A DNA stretch of 64,000 bases from Bacillota bacterium (lineage in GTDB: Bacteria; Bacillota; Dethiobacteria; Dethiobacterales; Dethiobacteraceae), in the NCBI GenBank assembly GCA_012523945.1, contig JAAYSO010000035.1, positions 1 through 64,000 on the forward strand, in the 5' to 3' direction. Position numbers and translations under genes: made by a program. The notes beneath the pieces were generated by a model that did not search any database, was not told the DNA's origin, and worked only from the letters and a program-made list of their open reading frames with translations. Every line of letters starts with the position of its first letter. Within the stretch, counting starts at the first letter, position 1. Shown here in pieces: positions 1 to 8,180 of the stretch.

Positions 1-6
1 AAAAAA

Positions 7-28
7 AAAGCGGCCTGCAGGCCACTTT
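7..28 (-). terminator. Terminator of the alpha/beta hydrolase gene
   Basis: On the minus strand AAAGTGGCC and GGCCGCTTT pair around a TGCA loop, and the stem runs into at least nine T residues at the window edge. It lies just past the stop codon of the hydrolase gene. Confidence 0.8.
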
Positions 29-41
29 AAAATAAAAATTT

Positions 42-992
42 TTACTTGACTGATTTGAGATGACGGTCTAAAAATTTAATCACTTTATCTAAATTCTCCC
101 GGTCATAAAAGCGCGGATCCTCATGAGCGGCTCCAGGTAAAATCTCCAATACTACTTTCTCTTTCCCGATGGCTTCCTCCAGCTTTTGGGCAAAGGGAAT
201 GGATTGTTGGCAGGGAACAACCATGTCCCGGTCACCATGCTGAATCAGAAAGGGAGGTGCTTCAGGCGTAATATAGGTTGTCGGGTCGGCAGGTTTGGCT
301 TTTTCCGGTTCCTGGGATAAATCTGCGCCGATGAATAAATCCTCCATGGTACAAATATCCTGGTTCCAAGTGGGAAAACCCTGCTCCTGGAGCTGTTTTT
401 GCATGGCTGTCAGATTCGTTGGTCCAAACCAGTCCACCACCGCCTGAACTTCACTTGATTGCTCAGGCCAACCCAGGGACAGATCCTCCAGCTGGCCGGC
501 AGCTCCGGAGGTTCCGGCCAATGCAGCCAGATGGCCCCCTGCTGAATCCCCCCAAACGGCAATACGTCGGGCGTCTAAATTGTAAGTGTCGGCATGTTGA
601 CGCAAAAAGCGTACGGCTGTTTTCACTTCATAAATTTGTGTAGGGAATTCGGCCTGGTCGCTAAGTGTGTAGTCAATGGAAACAAGGGCATAACCATGCT
701 CCAGGACGTAAAAAAGCGGTTCCATATATGCTACCCGCTTATGACCAATTAGCCAGGCTCCGCCATGGATGTAAACAACGACCGGATACGGGCCTTCAGT
801 GTTTTCCGGCAAATATAGATCCAGCTTCGGCCCCTGGGGATTATTGGTGTAAGGAAGGTCAAGCCATTTATGCTTAATTTTTGATACGTCCACTTCCGGC
901 GCATTTAACATTTCCTGAGGTAAAAGTTGGCGCCATTTGGCAATATGTTCCGACTTGGGAATTCCTTTTAGCATTATTTCAGCCTTGCTCAT
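42..992 (-). CDS. Alpha/beta hydrolase (carboxylesterase-like)
   Basis: Probable cytoplasmic serine esterase; substrate unknown. From the chosen start the protein is 316 aa. It shows the oxyanion-hole motif HGG at about residues 76-78, the nucleophile elbow GDSAG with Ser150, a late Asp in HGDRD and a His in GAAHED, so the catalytic triad is complete. The fold resembles the BD-FAE/hormone-sensitive-lipase branch. The reading frame extends 30 codons upstream, but the ATG at 992 has AGGAGG eight bases before it, so I start there. No signal peptide is visible. It is a single gene with its own terminator, divergent from pyrB. Confidence 0.85.
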   Translation of the reverse strand: MSKAEIMLKGIPKSEHIAKWRQLLPQEMLNAPEVDVSKIKHKWLDLPYTNNPQGPKLDLYLPENTEGPYPVVVYIHGGAWLIGHKRVAYMEPLFYVLEHGYALVSIDYTLSDQAEFPTQIYEVKTAVRFLRQHADTYNLDARRIAVWGDSAGGHLAALAGTSGAAGQLEDLSLGWPEQSSEVQAVVDWFGPTNLTAMQKQLQEQGFPTWNQDICTMEDLFIGADLSQEPEKAKPADPTTYITPEAPPFLIQHGDRDMVVPCQQSIPFAQKLEEAIGKEKVVLEILPGAAHEDPRFYDRENLDKVIKFLDRHLKSVK

Positions 993-1190
993 AGAATCTT
1001 CCTCCTGTTTTGATAAAAATTTCCTCCTCTTTCTATTATAAAAAGGAAGGACTTGAGAAGCAATGAAAATAAATGTGGGCAATTAAATTTTTGTCAAATA
1101 GCGGAGATCTGCATTGAAATGTAAAGAACCATTATGTATAATGACAACAAGAAAGACGCTTTTCTTTCTTTTTTAATATTGCGTTTTTCT

Positions 1191-1199
1191 TGTTATAAT
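1191..1199 (+). promoter_or_regulatory. Extended -10 promoter of pyrB
   Basis: TGTTATAAT is a TGn-extended -10 element. No good -35 is seen 17 bases upstream. Transcription would start near 1206, immediately before the leader hairpin. Confidence 0.5.
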
Positions 1200-1214
1200 T
1201 TCTTAACCGATGAA

Positions 1215-1240
1215 AAAAGCCGTGGCAGACCACGGCTTTT
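1215..1240 (+). promoter_or_regulatory. Leader hairpin upstream of pyrB
   Basis: AAAAGCCGTGG and CCACGGCTTTT form a perfect 11-bp stem around a CAGA loop. It sits between the -10 element and the pyrB ribosome binding site. It may be an attenuator or a stabilising 5' stem; only four T residues follow the stem. Confidence 0.6.
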
Positions 1241-1262
1241 CATTAAGTTGGGAGGAATACAT

Positions 1263-2168
1263 ATGTACCATATATTAAGTTGCGATCAATTTGCCCGGGA
1301 TGATTTGGAAAGAATTTTTAAACTGACGGATGATATCCGGACTAATCCGGAAAGGTTCACTACTTCGCTTCAGGGCAAACTTGTGGCCACTGTATTTTAC
1401 GAACCCAGTACGCGGACAAGATTGTCTTTTGAGGCGGCAGTTTTGCGTTTAGGCGGGAAGATTATCAGTACGGAAAATGCGAAAGAAATGTCCTCTGTAA
1501 TTAAAGGGGAAAGTCTTTTTGATACTATCCGTGTCATTGGCGGTTATTGTGATGCCATTGTGTTGCGCCACCCGGAAAGACAGTCGGCTGCTGATGCTGC
1601 CAGTGTTGCACGTGTGCCCATCATCAATGCCGGTAGCGGCAGCGGTGAACACCCGACCCAAGCACTTTTAGATGTTTATACAGTTTATAAATATAAAAAG
1701 ACACTGGACGGTCTTTCCATAGCGGTGATGGGTGATTTGCTTTTTGGGCGTACTGTCCATTCACTGGTTAAACTTTTGGCTCTCTATAAAGATGTTACCA
1801 TTTATGGGCTTAGCAGGGATGTGCTGGCGCTGCCGGAAGAATATGTGGTTTATCTGGAAGAACGAGGTGTTCGCTACATACCCTGCCGCTCTTTTGAGGA
1901 GCTGCCGTATGATTTGGATGTGTTATATCATACACGCACACAAACGGAACGTTTCCATACAGATCTGCAGGTTGAAGAATTCATCATTGACCCGGAAGTA
2001 ATGAAGCGCTTTTCCGACCGGACAATTTTACTGCATCCACTACCCCGCAGACATGAAATTTCTCCCGCCGTGGATACAGACAGCCGGGCAGCTTATTTTG
2101 CCCAATCTCATAACGGCATGTATGTGCGGATGAGTTTACTGCACAGTATTATTGGGACAAGCTTCTGA
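1263..2168 (+). CDS. pyrB: Aspartate carbamoyltransferase catalytic chain
   Basis: Catalyses carbamoyl phosphate plus aspartate to carbamoyl aspartate, the committed step of pyrimidine synthesis. The 301-aa protein has the carbamoyl-phosphate motif STRTR at residues 49-53, HPTQ in the middle and HPLPR near the C-terminus, which separates it from ornithine carbamoyltransferase. The ATG at 1263 follows GGGAGG; an earlier in-frame ATG would put the promoter and leader hairpin inside the gene. No pyrR, pyrI or other pyr gene is adjacent, and aroD follows, so the locus is not a standard pyr operon. Confidence 0.95.
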   Translation: MYHILSCDQFARDDLERIFKLTDDIRTNPERFTTSLQGKLVATVFYEPSTRTRLSFEAAVLRLGGKIISTENAKEMSSVIKGESLFDTIRVIGGYCDAIVLRHPERQSAADAASVARVPIINAGSGSGEHPTQALLDVYTVYKYKKTLDGLSIAVMGDLLFGRTVHSLVKLLALYKDVTIYGLSRDVLALPEEYVVYLEERGVRYIPCRSFEELPYDLDVLYHTRTQTERFHTDLQVEEFIIDPEVMKRFSDRTILLHPLPRRHEISPAVDTDSRAAYFAQSHNGMYVRMSLLHSIIGTSF

Positions 2169-2192
2169 TGGTGCCGGAAGATAGGTGGTAAG

Positions 2193-2972
2193 ATGCAAAG
2201 AATTCGTGAAGTTAAAATAAGAGGCTGTTGCCTGGGAACTTACAGCAGTAAAATCTGCGTCCCGCTCCTTGCCCATGAGCTTCCTGAACTGCTTTTTGAA
2301 GCACAAAAAATAAAAGAGTCTGCACCGGATCTTATTGAGTGGCGGGCAGATTATTTTGCCGCCCAAAATCCTGCTGAGCTAGTGGCGGTGGCAGAAAAAT
2401 TGAGGGCGGTAATAGATGAAGTGCCCCTGATTTTTACCTATCGTGATTATAGTGAAGGTGGTTTTGCAGAAGTTAGCCTGTCACGGCGCTCCGCCCTTAT
2501 TGCTGCTGTGCTGGCAAGCGGTTTGGTGGACTTGTTTGATCTTGAGTTGCAAACAAATCCACAAGCACGTCAGGAGCTTATGCAGGCAGCCAGGGAGAAT
2601 AAAGTCGGTGTTATTTTATCCTATCATGATTTTCAGCAGACACCGTCAAATGAGATTATCATAAACATCCTTAAAGCGCAGCAGGAAGCCGGGGCCGATC
2701 TGGCCAAAATTGCCGTGATGCCGCAAGTGAAACAGGATGTTCTCCGTTTTATGGAAACAATCCATCATTTCAATACAAATTATGCCGATATTCCTGTGGT
2801 CGCAGTTTCCATGTCTCAATTGGGGATGGTCAGCCGGCTGGCAGGCAGTCTTTTCGGATCCGCCATTACTTTTGCCGTTAACGGTAAAGAATCGGCTCCC
2901 GGACAAATTCCCATAAAAACATTGCGACCGGTGCTAGAGGTTATGAGTCCTCCTGGCAAGTTTTTAGACTGA
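2193..2972 (+). CDS. aroD: 3-dehydroquinate dehydratase, type I
   Basis: Dehydrates 3-dehydroquinate to 3-dehydroshikimate in the shikimate pathway through a Schiff-base lysine. The protein is 259 aa, usual for type I. EWRAD at residues 49-53, His145 in SYHDF and Lys172 in LAKIAVM match the known catalytic residues, and the C-terminal GQI loop is present. It lies 24 bases after pyrB and is probably co-transcribed. Its 3' end overlaps the convergent ferredoxin gene by nine bases. Confidence 0.94.
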   Translation: MQRIREVKIRGCCLGTYSSKICVPLLAHELPELLFEAQKIKESAPDLIEWRADYFAAQNPAELVAVAEKLRAVIDEVPLIFTYRDYSEGGFAEVSLSRRSALIAAVLASGLVDLFDLELQTNPQARQELMQAARENKVGVILSYHDFQQTPSNEIIINILKAQQEAGADLAKIAVMPQVKQDVLRFMETIHHFNTNYADIPVVAVSMSQLGMVSRLAGSLFGSAITFAVNGKESAPGQIPIKTLRPVLEVMSPPGKFLD

Positions 2973-3734
2973 CTGTATTGACTTCGTGTTAAGGACCTGA
3001 TTTTGCTCCAAGGCTTCTTTTTCCCTGGCCAATTGTAAAACGCCAGCCGGACAGTTGACTGTACAGACGGCACATTTAATACAGGCGGGATCCATAAATT
3101 GATTGGTGTGGGAAAAAGACAAGTAAGGTTCAAGCTGCATGGGGCATACCCTTGCACATTTGCCGCAGTGAAGGCATTCTTCACTGCCTGAAAGGGTAAC
3201 TTTTACGTCGGTTTTAGGGGTTATCCCCAACAACTTGCCCAGTTTATAAGAAAAAGTTTGTATTACTCCCATGGGACAAAAGCTGCACCAAGTTCGGGAG
3301 CTGATAAAACTGCTTAAAACACTCCCGGCCACAATTACCATGAGATATGTTGTAACAAAGACAAAGCCCAGCCGGTCCCAAAAGGAAGCAGTTCCTAAGG
3401 TGGAAAATGTACTAATCAGTTTTCTGCTCAGATTAAAAGCAAAAAAGATAAAAACTGCTGTAATAAAGATTTTGGATTTTAAGAACTCAGGAATCTTTTG
3501 ATTTTTACTTAAGGGTAAAAGCGCATCGAACAAGCTGCCGTGGGGACAAAAATTGCCGCACCAATACCGTCCTCTGAAAAAAGCCATGAGCGTCAGGCTT
3601 AACATGACAGGAATTACCAACAGGCCTAATTTGGGATAAAAAAGACCACCTATACCTACCAGCAAGGTAAAGATCCAGGCAAATTTGCGCAGGGGAGTAA
3701 GCATTCGCTTTGTTTTTAGATAAGAAGTTTCCAT
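2964..3734 (-). CDS. Membrane-bound 4Fe-4S ferredoxin protein, NapH/CcoG-like
   Basis: Integral membrane electron-transfer protein of 256 aa. About four or five hydrophobic helices carry two short cysteine motifs, CGNFCP near residue 60 and CSFCP near residue 150. Two classical 4Fe-4S motifs follow in the C-terminal part (CLHCGKCARVCP and CIKCAVCTVNCP). This matches the NapH/YccM-type polyferredoxin family. The partner is not encoded nearby, so electron donor and acceptor are unknown. The start has AAGGAGG at good spacing. A palindromic ATACC/GGTAT element lies in the promoter region. Confidence 0.85.
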   Translation of the reverse strand: METSYLKTKRMLTPLRKFAWIFTLLVGIGGLFYPKLGLLVIPVMLSLTLMAFFRGRYWCGNFCPHGSLFDALLPLSKNQKIPEFLKSKIFITAVFIFFAFNLSRKLISTFSTLGTASFWDRLGFVFVTTYLMVIVAGSVLSSFISSRTWCSFCPMGVIQTFSYKLGKLLGITPKTDVKVTLSGSEECLHCGKCARVCPMQLEPYLSFSHTNQFMDPACIKCAVCTVNCPAGVLQLAREKEALEQNQVLNTKSIQSV

Positions 3735-3764
3735 TATTGTTTCCTCCTTCGCTTTTCTATACCC

Positions 3765-3783
3765 TATACCCCTATATGGTATA
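3765..3783. promoter_or_regulatory. Inverted repeat TATACC-N7-GGTATA
   Basis: A 6-bp inverted repeat 30-50 bases upstream of the membrane ferredoxin start. It contains ATACCCCTATA (3766-3776), which recurs exactly at 26013-26023. The ATACCCC half-site is reminiscent of CsoR/CstR-type operators, but the assignment is only a guess. Confidence 0.4.
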
Positions 3784-3889
3784 TAGTATGCTTTTTTCTC
3801 TTCTCTGTCAAGAATTGCTTTCCGTGCACATGGTTTTAAAAGCCAAATAGAGTCAAAGACAAAGGTGAACCGCGCGCAGTAGAGAAAGG

Positions 3890-3922
3890 GTGTTAACCGG
3901 CGATGATTGTCAAGGTTGACAA
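3890..3922 (+). promoter_or_regulatory. BirA (biotin repressor) operator of bioY
   Basis: GTGTTAACC, a 15-base spacer and GGTTGACAA match the Firmicute BirA operator (TTGTTAACC-N14/15-GGTTAACAA) with one mismatch per half. It overlaps the -35 box, as expected for repression of biotin uptake in biotin-replete cells. Confidence 0.75.
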
Positions 3923-3945
3923 TTTGCTGCTTCCTGTGCTACAAT
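3916..3945 (+). promoter_or_regulatory. Sigma-A promoter of bioY
   Basis: TTGACA (3916-3921), an 18-base spacer and TACAAT (3940-3945). The -35 lies within the right half of the BirA operator. Confidence 0.75.
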
Positions 3946-3976
3946 CCTGCTAATATATTTCCGGGCAGGAGACACT

Positions 3977-4519
3977 ATGAAACAGAAATTTTTTATTCGC
4001 GAGCTTGTTTATATCGCTTTTTTGGCAGCTATTACATCCCTTTTAGCTTATCTTGCCATCCCCTTGCCCGCCGGCTTGCCGCCCGTTACCGGGCAGTCGC
4101 TTGGGGTGATGCTGGCAGGATTGCTTTTGGGCGCGAGAAACGGTGCCATCAGCCAAATGGTATACCTTTTATTGGGTGTGTTAGGCTTGCCGGTTTATGC
4201 AAACGGTACTGCCGGAGTCGGAGTGTTGGCAGGACCTACAGGCGGATTTATTTGGGGATTTGTTTTGGGCGCTTATGTTTGTGGTAAACTAACGGAAAAA
4301 AACAGCCGCGCAACTTTTTTGCCTTTGGCAGGTGCGGCCGTTTTAGGTGGAGTTGTTGTGGTTTATATACCGGGAGTTTTGCAATTGGCTTCAGTTACGG
4401 CGGTGACGCCTCCGGAAGCAATGGTTATGATGTTGCCTTTTCTGCCGGGGGATTTAATTAAAGTACTGCTAGCCGCCGCCTTGGCACAAAAAATCCGCCC
4501 GGTGATAAAAAAGAGATAA
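3977..4519 (+). CDS. bioY: Biotin transporter BioY (S component)
   Basis: Substrate-binding membrane subunit for biotin uptake, working alone or with an ECF energising module. The protein is 180 aa with about six hydrophobic helices and the family signatures PVTGQSLGVML and GPTGGFIWGF. The BirA operator and overlapping promoter upstream support the assignment independently. No biotin-synthesis gene and no EcfAAT genes lie nearby, so any energising module must be elsewhere. Ten to thirty bases separate it from thiE, which may be co-transcribed. Confidence 0.95.
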   Translation: MKQKFFIRELVYIAFLAAITSLLAYLAIPLPAGLPPVTGQSLGVMLAGLLLGARNGAISQMVYLLLGVLGLPVYANGTAGVGVLAGPTGGFIWGFVLGAYVCGKLTEKNSRATFLPLAGAAVLGGVVVVYIPGVLQLASVTAVTPPEAMVMMLPFLPGDLIKVLLAAALAQKIRPVIKKR

Positions 4520-4552
4520 AGAAAGTAAATGACAAAAAATGGAGTGTCTGTG

Positions 4553-5203
4553 ATGGTTAAACTCCCGCAAACAGATATTTACGCTATTACCTGTGAAAAG
4601 CTATCCCGGGGAAGAGATAATCTTGAAGTTGTAAAGCAGTTGCTTGCTGCCGGAGTTAAAATAATTCAATACCGGGAAAAAGAAAAAACAAAGAAAGAAA
4701 AATACCGCCAGTGCCTGGCTCTTAGTAAGATGTGCCGGGAAGCGGGGGCACTATTTATTGTCAATGACGATGTGGATATAGCCATTTTAACTGATGCCGG
4801 TGGTATACATGTAGGACAAGATGACTTGCCGGCAGATGCGGTACGAAAACTGGTGGGACCTAAAATGATTATTGGTGTTTCCGCCGGCACTCCCCAGGAG
4901 GCGGCAGATGCTGTGGAGCACGGTGCTGATTATTTAGGCGTTGGCCCGGTCTTTGGCACGGGCACAAAAGAGGATGCCGGCAAACCTGTTGGCTTGGACT
5001 TTCTCAAGTTTGTGGCACAAAAATACCGGCTGCCGCTGGTGGCCATTGGCGGTATTAATGCGGATAATATTCACCTTGTAAGTGGTGCCGGTATTAAATA
5101 TTTCGCCATGATTTCCGCCTTGGTAGCCGCAGATGATATTACAGCGGCCGTCCATGGCTTGCGCCGGCGTCTGAAAGCCCGGGAAAATTTCTTAACTGAC
5201 TAA
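4553..5203 (+). CDS. thiE: Thiamine-phosphate synthase
   Basis: Joins HMP diphosphate and thiazole phosphate to thiamine phosphate. The TIM-barrel protein shows IQYREK, the FIVNDDVDIA strand, GIHVGQDDLP and the phosphate-binding VAIGGIN segment. I prefer the ATG at 4553 because GGAG lies eight bases upstream and the product then starts like the family; the ATG at 4529 has no clear ribosome binding site. No other thi synthesis gene adjoins it; thiL is at 46.1 kb. It overlaps the convergent methyltransferase gene by four bases. Confidence 0.93.
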   Translation: MVKLPQTDIYAITCEKLSRGRDNLEVVKQLLAAGVKIIQYREKEKTKKEKYRQCLALSKMCREAGALFIVNDDVDIAILTDAGGIHVGQDDLPADAVRKLVGPKMIIGVSAGTPQEAADAVEHGADYLGVGPVFGTGTKEDAGKPVGLDFLKFVAQKYRLPLVAIGGINADNIHLVSGAGIKYFAMISALVAADDITAAVHGLRRRLKARENFLTD

Positions 5204-6060
5204 ACAGGATTTTTTTGTCTGCTTTCAAGTTTATGGCGCCATTGTAGCAGGCTGGTTACTTTGGGGCTCTCTTTATGTGTTATTGGTTTGCGAAAACCTA
5301 AATACCACAGGCGCCCGTCAAATAACTCTTTTTGCCGTACTTCCTCCACATTTTGCGGCAGGTGGAGTTCCGGGGCGGCCATAGCATTGTCGTGTTTAAA
5401 AAATTCTTTAACTATGGGGATTTTAGCTAGTTTTTTTGTAAATTTATCTGTTTCATCGACCACTACAATTTTGCTTCCTGGTTTGGCTACACGCACCATT
5501 TCCTGTAAAGCCTGTGCCGGGTCAGAAAAGAAATTGATGCCTCCCATATGGAAAACCACATCAAATTGATTATCACAAAAAGGCAAATTTTCGGCGTCAC
5601 AGAGAAACAAATGGGCTGTAAGGCCGATTTTTTTTAGATTTTTCCGGCATTGGTCCAGCTGCCCCCGGGAAATATCCAAGCCAAAATAATGAGCATGGCG
5701 GGGTAGCAAACACAAATTGGTGCCGGTGCCGACAGAAACTTCCAGAACCTGCATTCCCGGTTTAATTTCCAGTTCACAAAGATACTGGCGTCGCACGTCT
5801 GCTTCCTTTGCTCCCATCAAAAAGATGGCTGTTTTGGTTGCAAAATTATAAAAGGGAGAAAGCAAATCATATTGTTTTTGGTACTTTAAATTTAAACCGG
5901 AAACAGGGCGCTGATGCAGAAAATCAGGAATACCGTTGTGTATTGGGTAGATTTTGCCTGCTTGAGGCTCTACTAAAAACTCTGCACCTTTTTGGTTAAC
6001 GCGATAGGAAAGAGGACGGCCATTAACCGGGTCGCGAAGCATTTTAATAATCTTTTTCAT
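5200..6060 (-). CDS. SAM-dependent methyltransferase with Trm112-like N-terminus
   Basis: Class I methyltransferase of 286 aa, substrate unknown. The first 50 residues (LRDPVNGRPL, then KIYPIHNGIPDFL) resemble the small Trm112-type domain fused to several bacterial methyltransferases, here without its zinc cysteines. Motif I is VLEVSVGTGTNL near residue 110, followed by an acidic GLDIS strand and DAENLPF. The start has AAGGAG seven bases upstream. The Rossmann core resembles UbiE/Methyltransf_11 proteins, but nothing here ties it to quinones. Confidence 0.8.
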   Translation of the reverse strand: MKKIIKMLRDPVNGRPLSYRVNQKGAEFLVEPQAGKIYPIHNGIPDFLHQRPVSGLNLKYQKQYDLLSPFYNFATKTAIFLMGAKEADVRRQYLCELEIKPGMQVLEVSVGTGTNLCLLPRHAHYFGLDISRGQLDQCRKNLKKIGLTAHLFLCDAENLPFCDNQFDVVFHMGGINFFSDPAQALQEMVRVAKPGSKIVVVDETDKFTKKLAKIPIVKEFFKHDNAMAAPELHLPQNVEEVRQKELFDGRLWYLGFRKPITHKESPKVTSLLQWRHKLESRQKNPV

Positions 6061-6152
6061 AGGACTCCTTTCGATAAACGAGGGGACTACAAATTTAATA
6101 TAGTTATTTGTTGTCTATCCCAAATTTATGCAAATTCAGGATAAGAAAAAGA

Positions 6153-6186
6153 GGCTGTGGCAATTTGGTTAAACTTTGCCACAGCC
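6153..6186. terminator. Terminator of the marR-like gene
   Basis: GGCTGTGGCAA and TTGCCACAGCC form a perfect 11-bp stem with a 12-base loop. Minus-strand transcripts leave it through CTCTTTTT, so it ends the MarR gene just past its stop codon. Confidence 0.8.
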
Positions 6187-6193
6187 CCTGTTT

Positions 6194-6688
6194 TTATGCT
6201 TTTGTATTAACTTTATTATTTTCTAAATCCGCTTCCATTTCTTTAAAGACGCGTAATACTGCTTTTACAGATAAGACAAGCATTTCCCGCTCTTCGGGAG
6301 ACAGGCGGTTTGCCAGGTTGGTAAAGCGTAAAGAACGTCTTTCAAAAACCAGACTTGCCAGCTCTCTGCCGTATGAAGTAAGATAAACTCGTACAACACG
6401 CCTGTCATGCTCATCACCCCTGCGCCGCACTAAATCAGCTTTGACCAATCTGTCCACCAGACGCGTGGCGGCACTTTCTGCCAAGTATGTTTCGGCGCTA
6501 AGTTCACCCATGGTTAAATCATCATGCATATAAAGTATTAAAAGTGCATTAATCTGTGCCGGCGTAATATTCAAGCCGGTTAACTCGCGGATTTCTTCTT
6601 TTTCCAAATAGTGCATTAGCTTAGGAAAAATTTCCTGAAACACGGTAGTAAAGTCCTGTGGATTTTTGAAATCAATCAATCTTTTCAC
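6194..6688 (-). CDS. MarR-family transcriptional regulator
   Basis: Winged-helix regulator of 164 aa. The MarR core is clear: INALLILYMHDDLTMGELS, then ESAATRLVDRLVKADLVRRR and the wing DEHDRRVVRVYLTSYG. The N- and C-terminal helices would form the dimer interface. Ligand and targets are unknown. The GTG at 6688 abuts an AAAGGGG sequence, and a TTG at 6679 is six bases from AAGGGGTG, so the true start may be 6679. A TGTTATAAT extended -10 lies upstream (6715-6723). It is monocistronic with its own terminator. Confidence 0.88.
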   Translation of the reverse strand: MKRLIDFKNPQDFTTVFQEIFPKLMHYLEKEEIRELTGLNITPAQINALLILYMHDDLTMGELSAETYLAESAATRLVDRLVKADLVRRRGDEHDRRVVRVYLTSYGRELASLVFERRSLRFTNLANRLSPEEREMLVLSVKAVLRVFKEMEADLENNKVNTKA

Positions 6689-6880
6689 CCCTTTCTTTGC
6701 CGAAATTTCATTTGATTATAACACCAAGAAATAAAAATATCCAGCTTTGTCACAGTATTGTAAAATATACGAAAAGATTTTGTATTAAGTAAGATTACTT
6801 TTCATATTTTTGTGTTTAAAAAAGGAATTTTGCCAGGTGATTTGGTAGTAATTATAAGTTAAAATAAAGGAGGATGTAAA

Positions 6881-7498
6881 ATGCTGGTTGTCGGCCTGAC
6901 CGGGGGAATAGCTACCGGTAAATCTACTGTTGCCGCCTACTTTGAACAATTGGGAGCTTTGCGCATCGATACAGATGAACTGGCCAGGCTGGTGGTGGAA
7001 CCGGGACAACCTGCCTTGGCGGAAATTGCCCGCCGTTTTGGCGTTGAAGTTATTGATGAAAAGGGTAGATTAATACGCCAAAAGTTGGCTGCTTTAGTTT
7101 TTAAGGATGAAAAAAAACGCAAGGAACTTGAGAGCATCTTACATCCTCGCATTAGAGAAATGTTAATGTTAAAGCTGAAGGAGGCTCGCAATCAAGGTTA
7201 TGAGATTGCTTTAGTTGAAGTTCCTTTGCTTTTTGAAACAGATTTTCACCGGCAGGTGGATTGTACTGTGGCGGTGGCCGCTGCCGAGGATATACAATTG
7301 GTTAGACTGAAAGAGCGCAATGGCTTAACTACAGAAGAGGCCCGCCTGCGTATTCATGCCCAAATGCCCCTTGCCGAAAAAATAAAGCGAGCCCATTTTG
7401 TCATTGATAATAGTGGTACCCGGGAGGAGACAAAACAGCAGGTAGAAAAAATCTGGCAGTTATTAAAGCAGGAGTATAAAAATGACTGTAAAAACTAA
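6881..7498 (+). CDS. coaE: Dephospho-CoA kinase
   Basis: Last step of coenzyme A synthesis: ATP-dependent phosphorylation of dephospho-CoA. The 205-aa protein has the P-loop GGIATGKS at residues 8-15, the RIDTDELAR substrate segment and the lid region VRLKERNGLTTEEARLRI. AAGGAGG precedes the ATG. The gene overlaps the lytic transglycosylase gene by 17 bases, indicating translational coupling. Confidence 0.96.
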   Translation: MLVVGLTGGIATGKSTVAAYFEQLGALRIDTDELARLVVEPGQPALAEIARRFGVEVIDEKGRLIRQKLAALVFKDEKKRKELESILHPRIREMLMLKLKEARNQGYEIALVEVPLLFETDFHRQVDCTVAVAAAEDIQLVRLKERNGLTTEEARLRIHAQMPLAEKIKRAHFVIDNSGTREETKQQVEKIWQLLKQEYKNDCKN

Positions 7499-8045
7499 CT
7501 TACTGCGTTTATTGTTATTAACTGTGATCATTACTGCGTGCCTGGTAGCCATTACACGTACGCCACGGTTTCTTAAATTTTATTATCCTTATCATTACCG
7601 GCAAATAATAGAACTAAATGCAAAAGAGTTTGGAGTTGACCCGATGCTGGTGGCAGCCATAATTCGTACGGAAAGTCATTTTCGTGAAGATGCCGTTTCC
7701 CCTAAGGGTGCTTTAGGTTTAATGCAGATTATGCCGGAGACTGCGCGCTGGATTGCTGAACAACTAAACTTGGGGCTGCTAACAGAAGAACAGATCATGG
7801 CCCCCGAAATAAATATTAAGTTAGGAACATGGTACTTGGCATCCCTCTTAAAAGAGTTTAACGGACGCGTAGACGTGGCTGTTGCAGCTTATAACGGGGG
7901 AAGAGGAAACGTAAAAAACTGGCTACACAATAAGACCTGGTCAGGGAATTATCATGATCGTCACCAAATTCCCTTTCCAGAAACCAGGCAGTTTTTATAT
8001 AAAGTGCGATCTGCATATGAAAAATACAGGCGGCTTTACTCTTAA
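7482..8045 (+). CDS. Membrane-anchored lytic transglycosylase (SLT domain)
   Basis: Cleaves peptidoglycan glycan strands to 1,6-anhydromuropeptides. Residues 9-27 form an N-terminal signal anchor, so the enzyme should act outside the membrane. The SLT domain follows: catalytic Glu64 in RTESHF, ALGLMQIMP, and AVAAYNGGRGNV near the C-terminus. At 187 aa it is a minimal single-domain enzyme. The start overlaps the end of coaE with its own AGGAG. It resembles the YjbJ/CoaE-linked transglycosylases of spore formers, but a sporulation role is not shown here. Confidence 0.92.
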   Translation: MTVKTNLLRLLLLTVIITACLVAITRTPRFLKFYYPYHYRQIIELNAKEFGVDPMLVAAIIRTESHFREDAVSPKGALGLMQIMPETARWIAEQLNLGLLTEEQIMAPEINIKLGTWYLASLLKEFNGRVDVAVAAYNGGRGNVKNWLHNKTWSGNYHDRHQIPFPETRQFLYKVRSAYEKYRRLYS

Positions 8046-8055
8046 TGAGAAAATA

Positions 8056-8084
8056 TTGTCGCAAACAAAGAATCATGTTAGAAT
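8056..8084 (+). promoter_or_regulatory. Promoter of yebC
   Basis: TTGTCG (8056-8061), a 17-base spacer and TAGAAT (8079-8084), about 95 bases before the yebC start. Confidence 0.6.
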
Positions 8085-8180
8085 AGATAAGGTACAAACA
8101 AGATAATGTAGACTGTTTTGCTTAAATTCTACAGCTAATGCGCTTTTCGGGGTGCAGGGCTGTTTTGGGGAGGGATAAAA

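Noticed and set aside
2816-3184. Open frame of 122 codons on the minus strand across the aroD/ferredoxin junction
   Set aside because: It lies antisense to aroD and in another frame of the ferredoxin gene, with no ribosome binding site and no recognisable domain.
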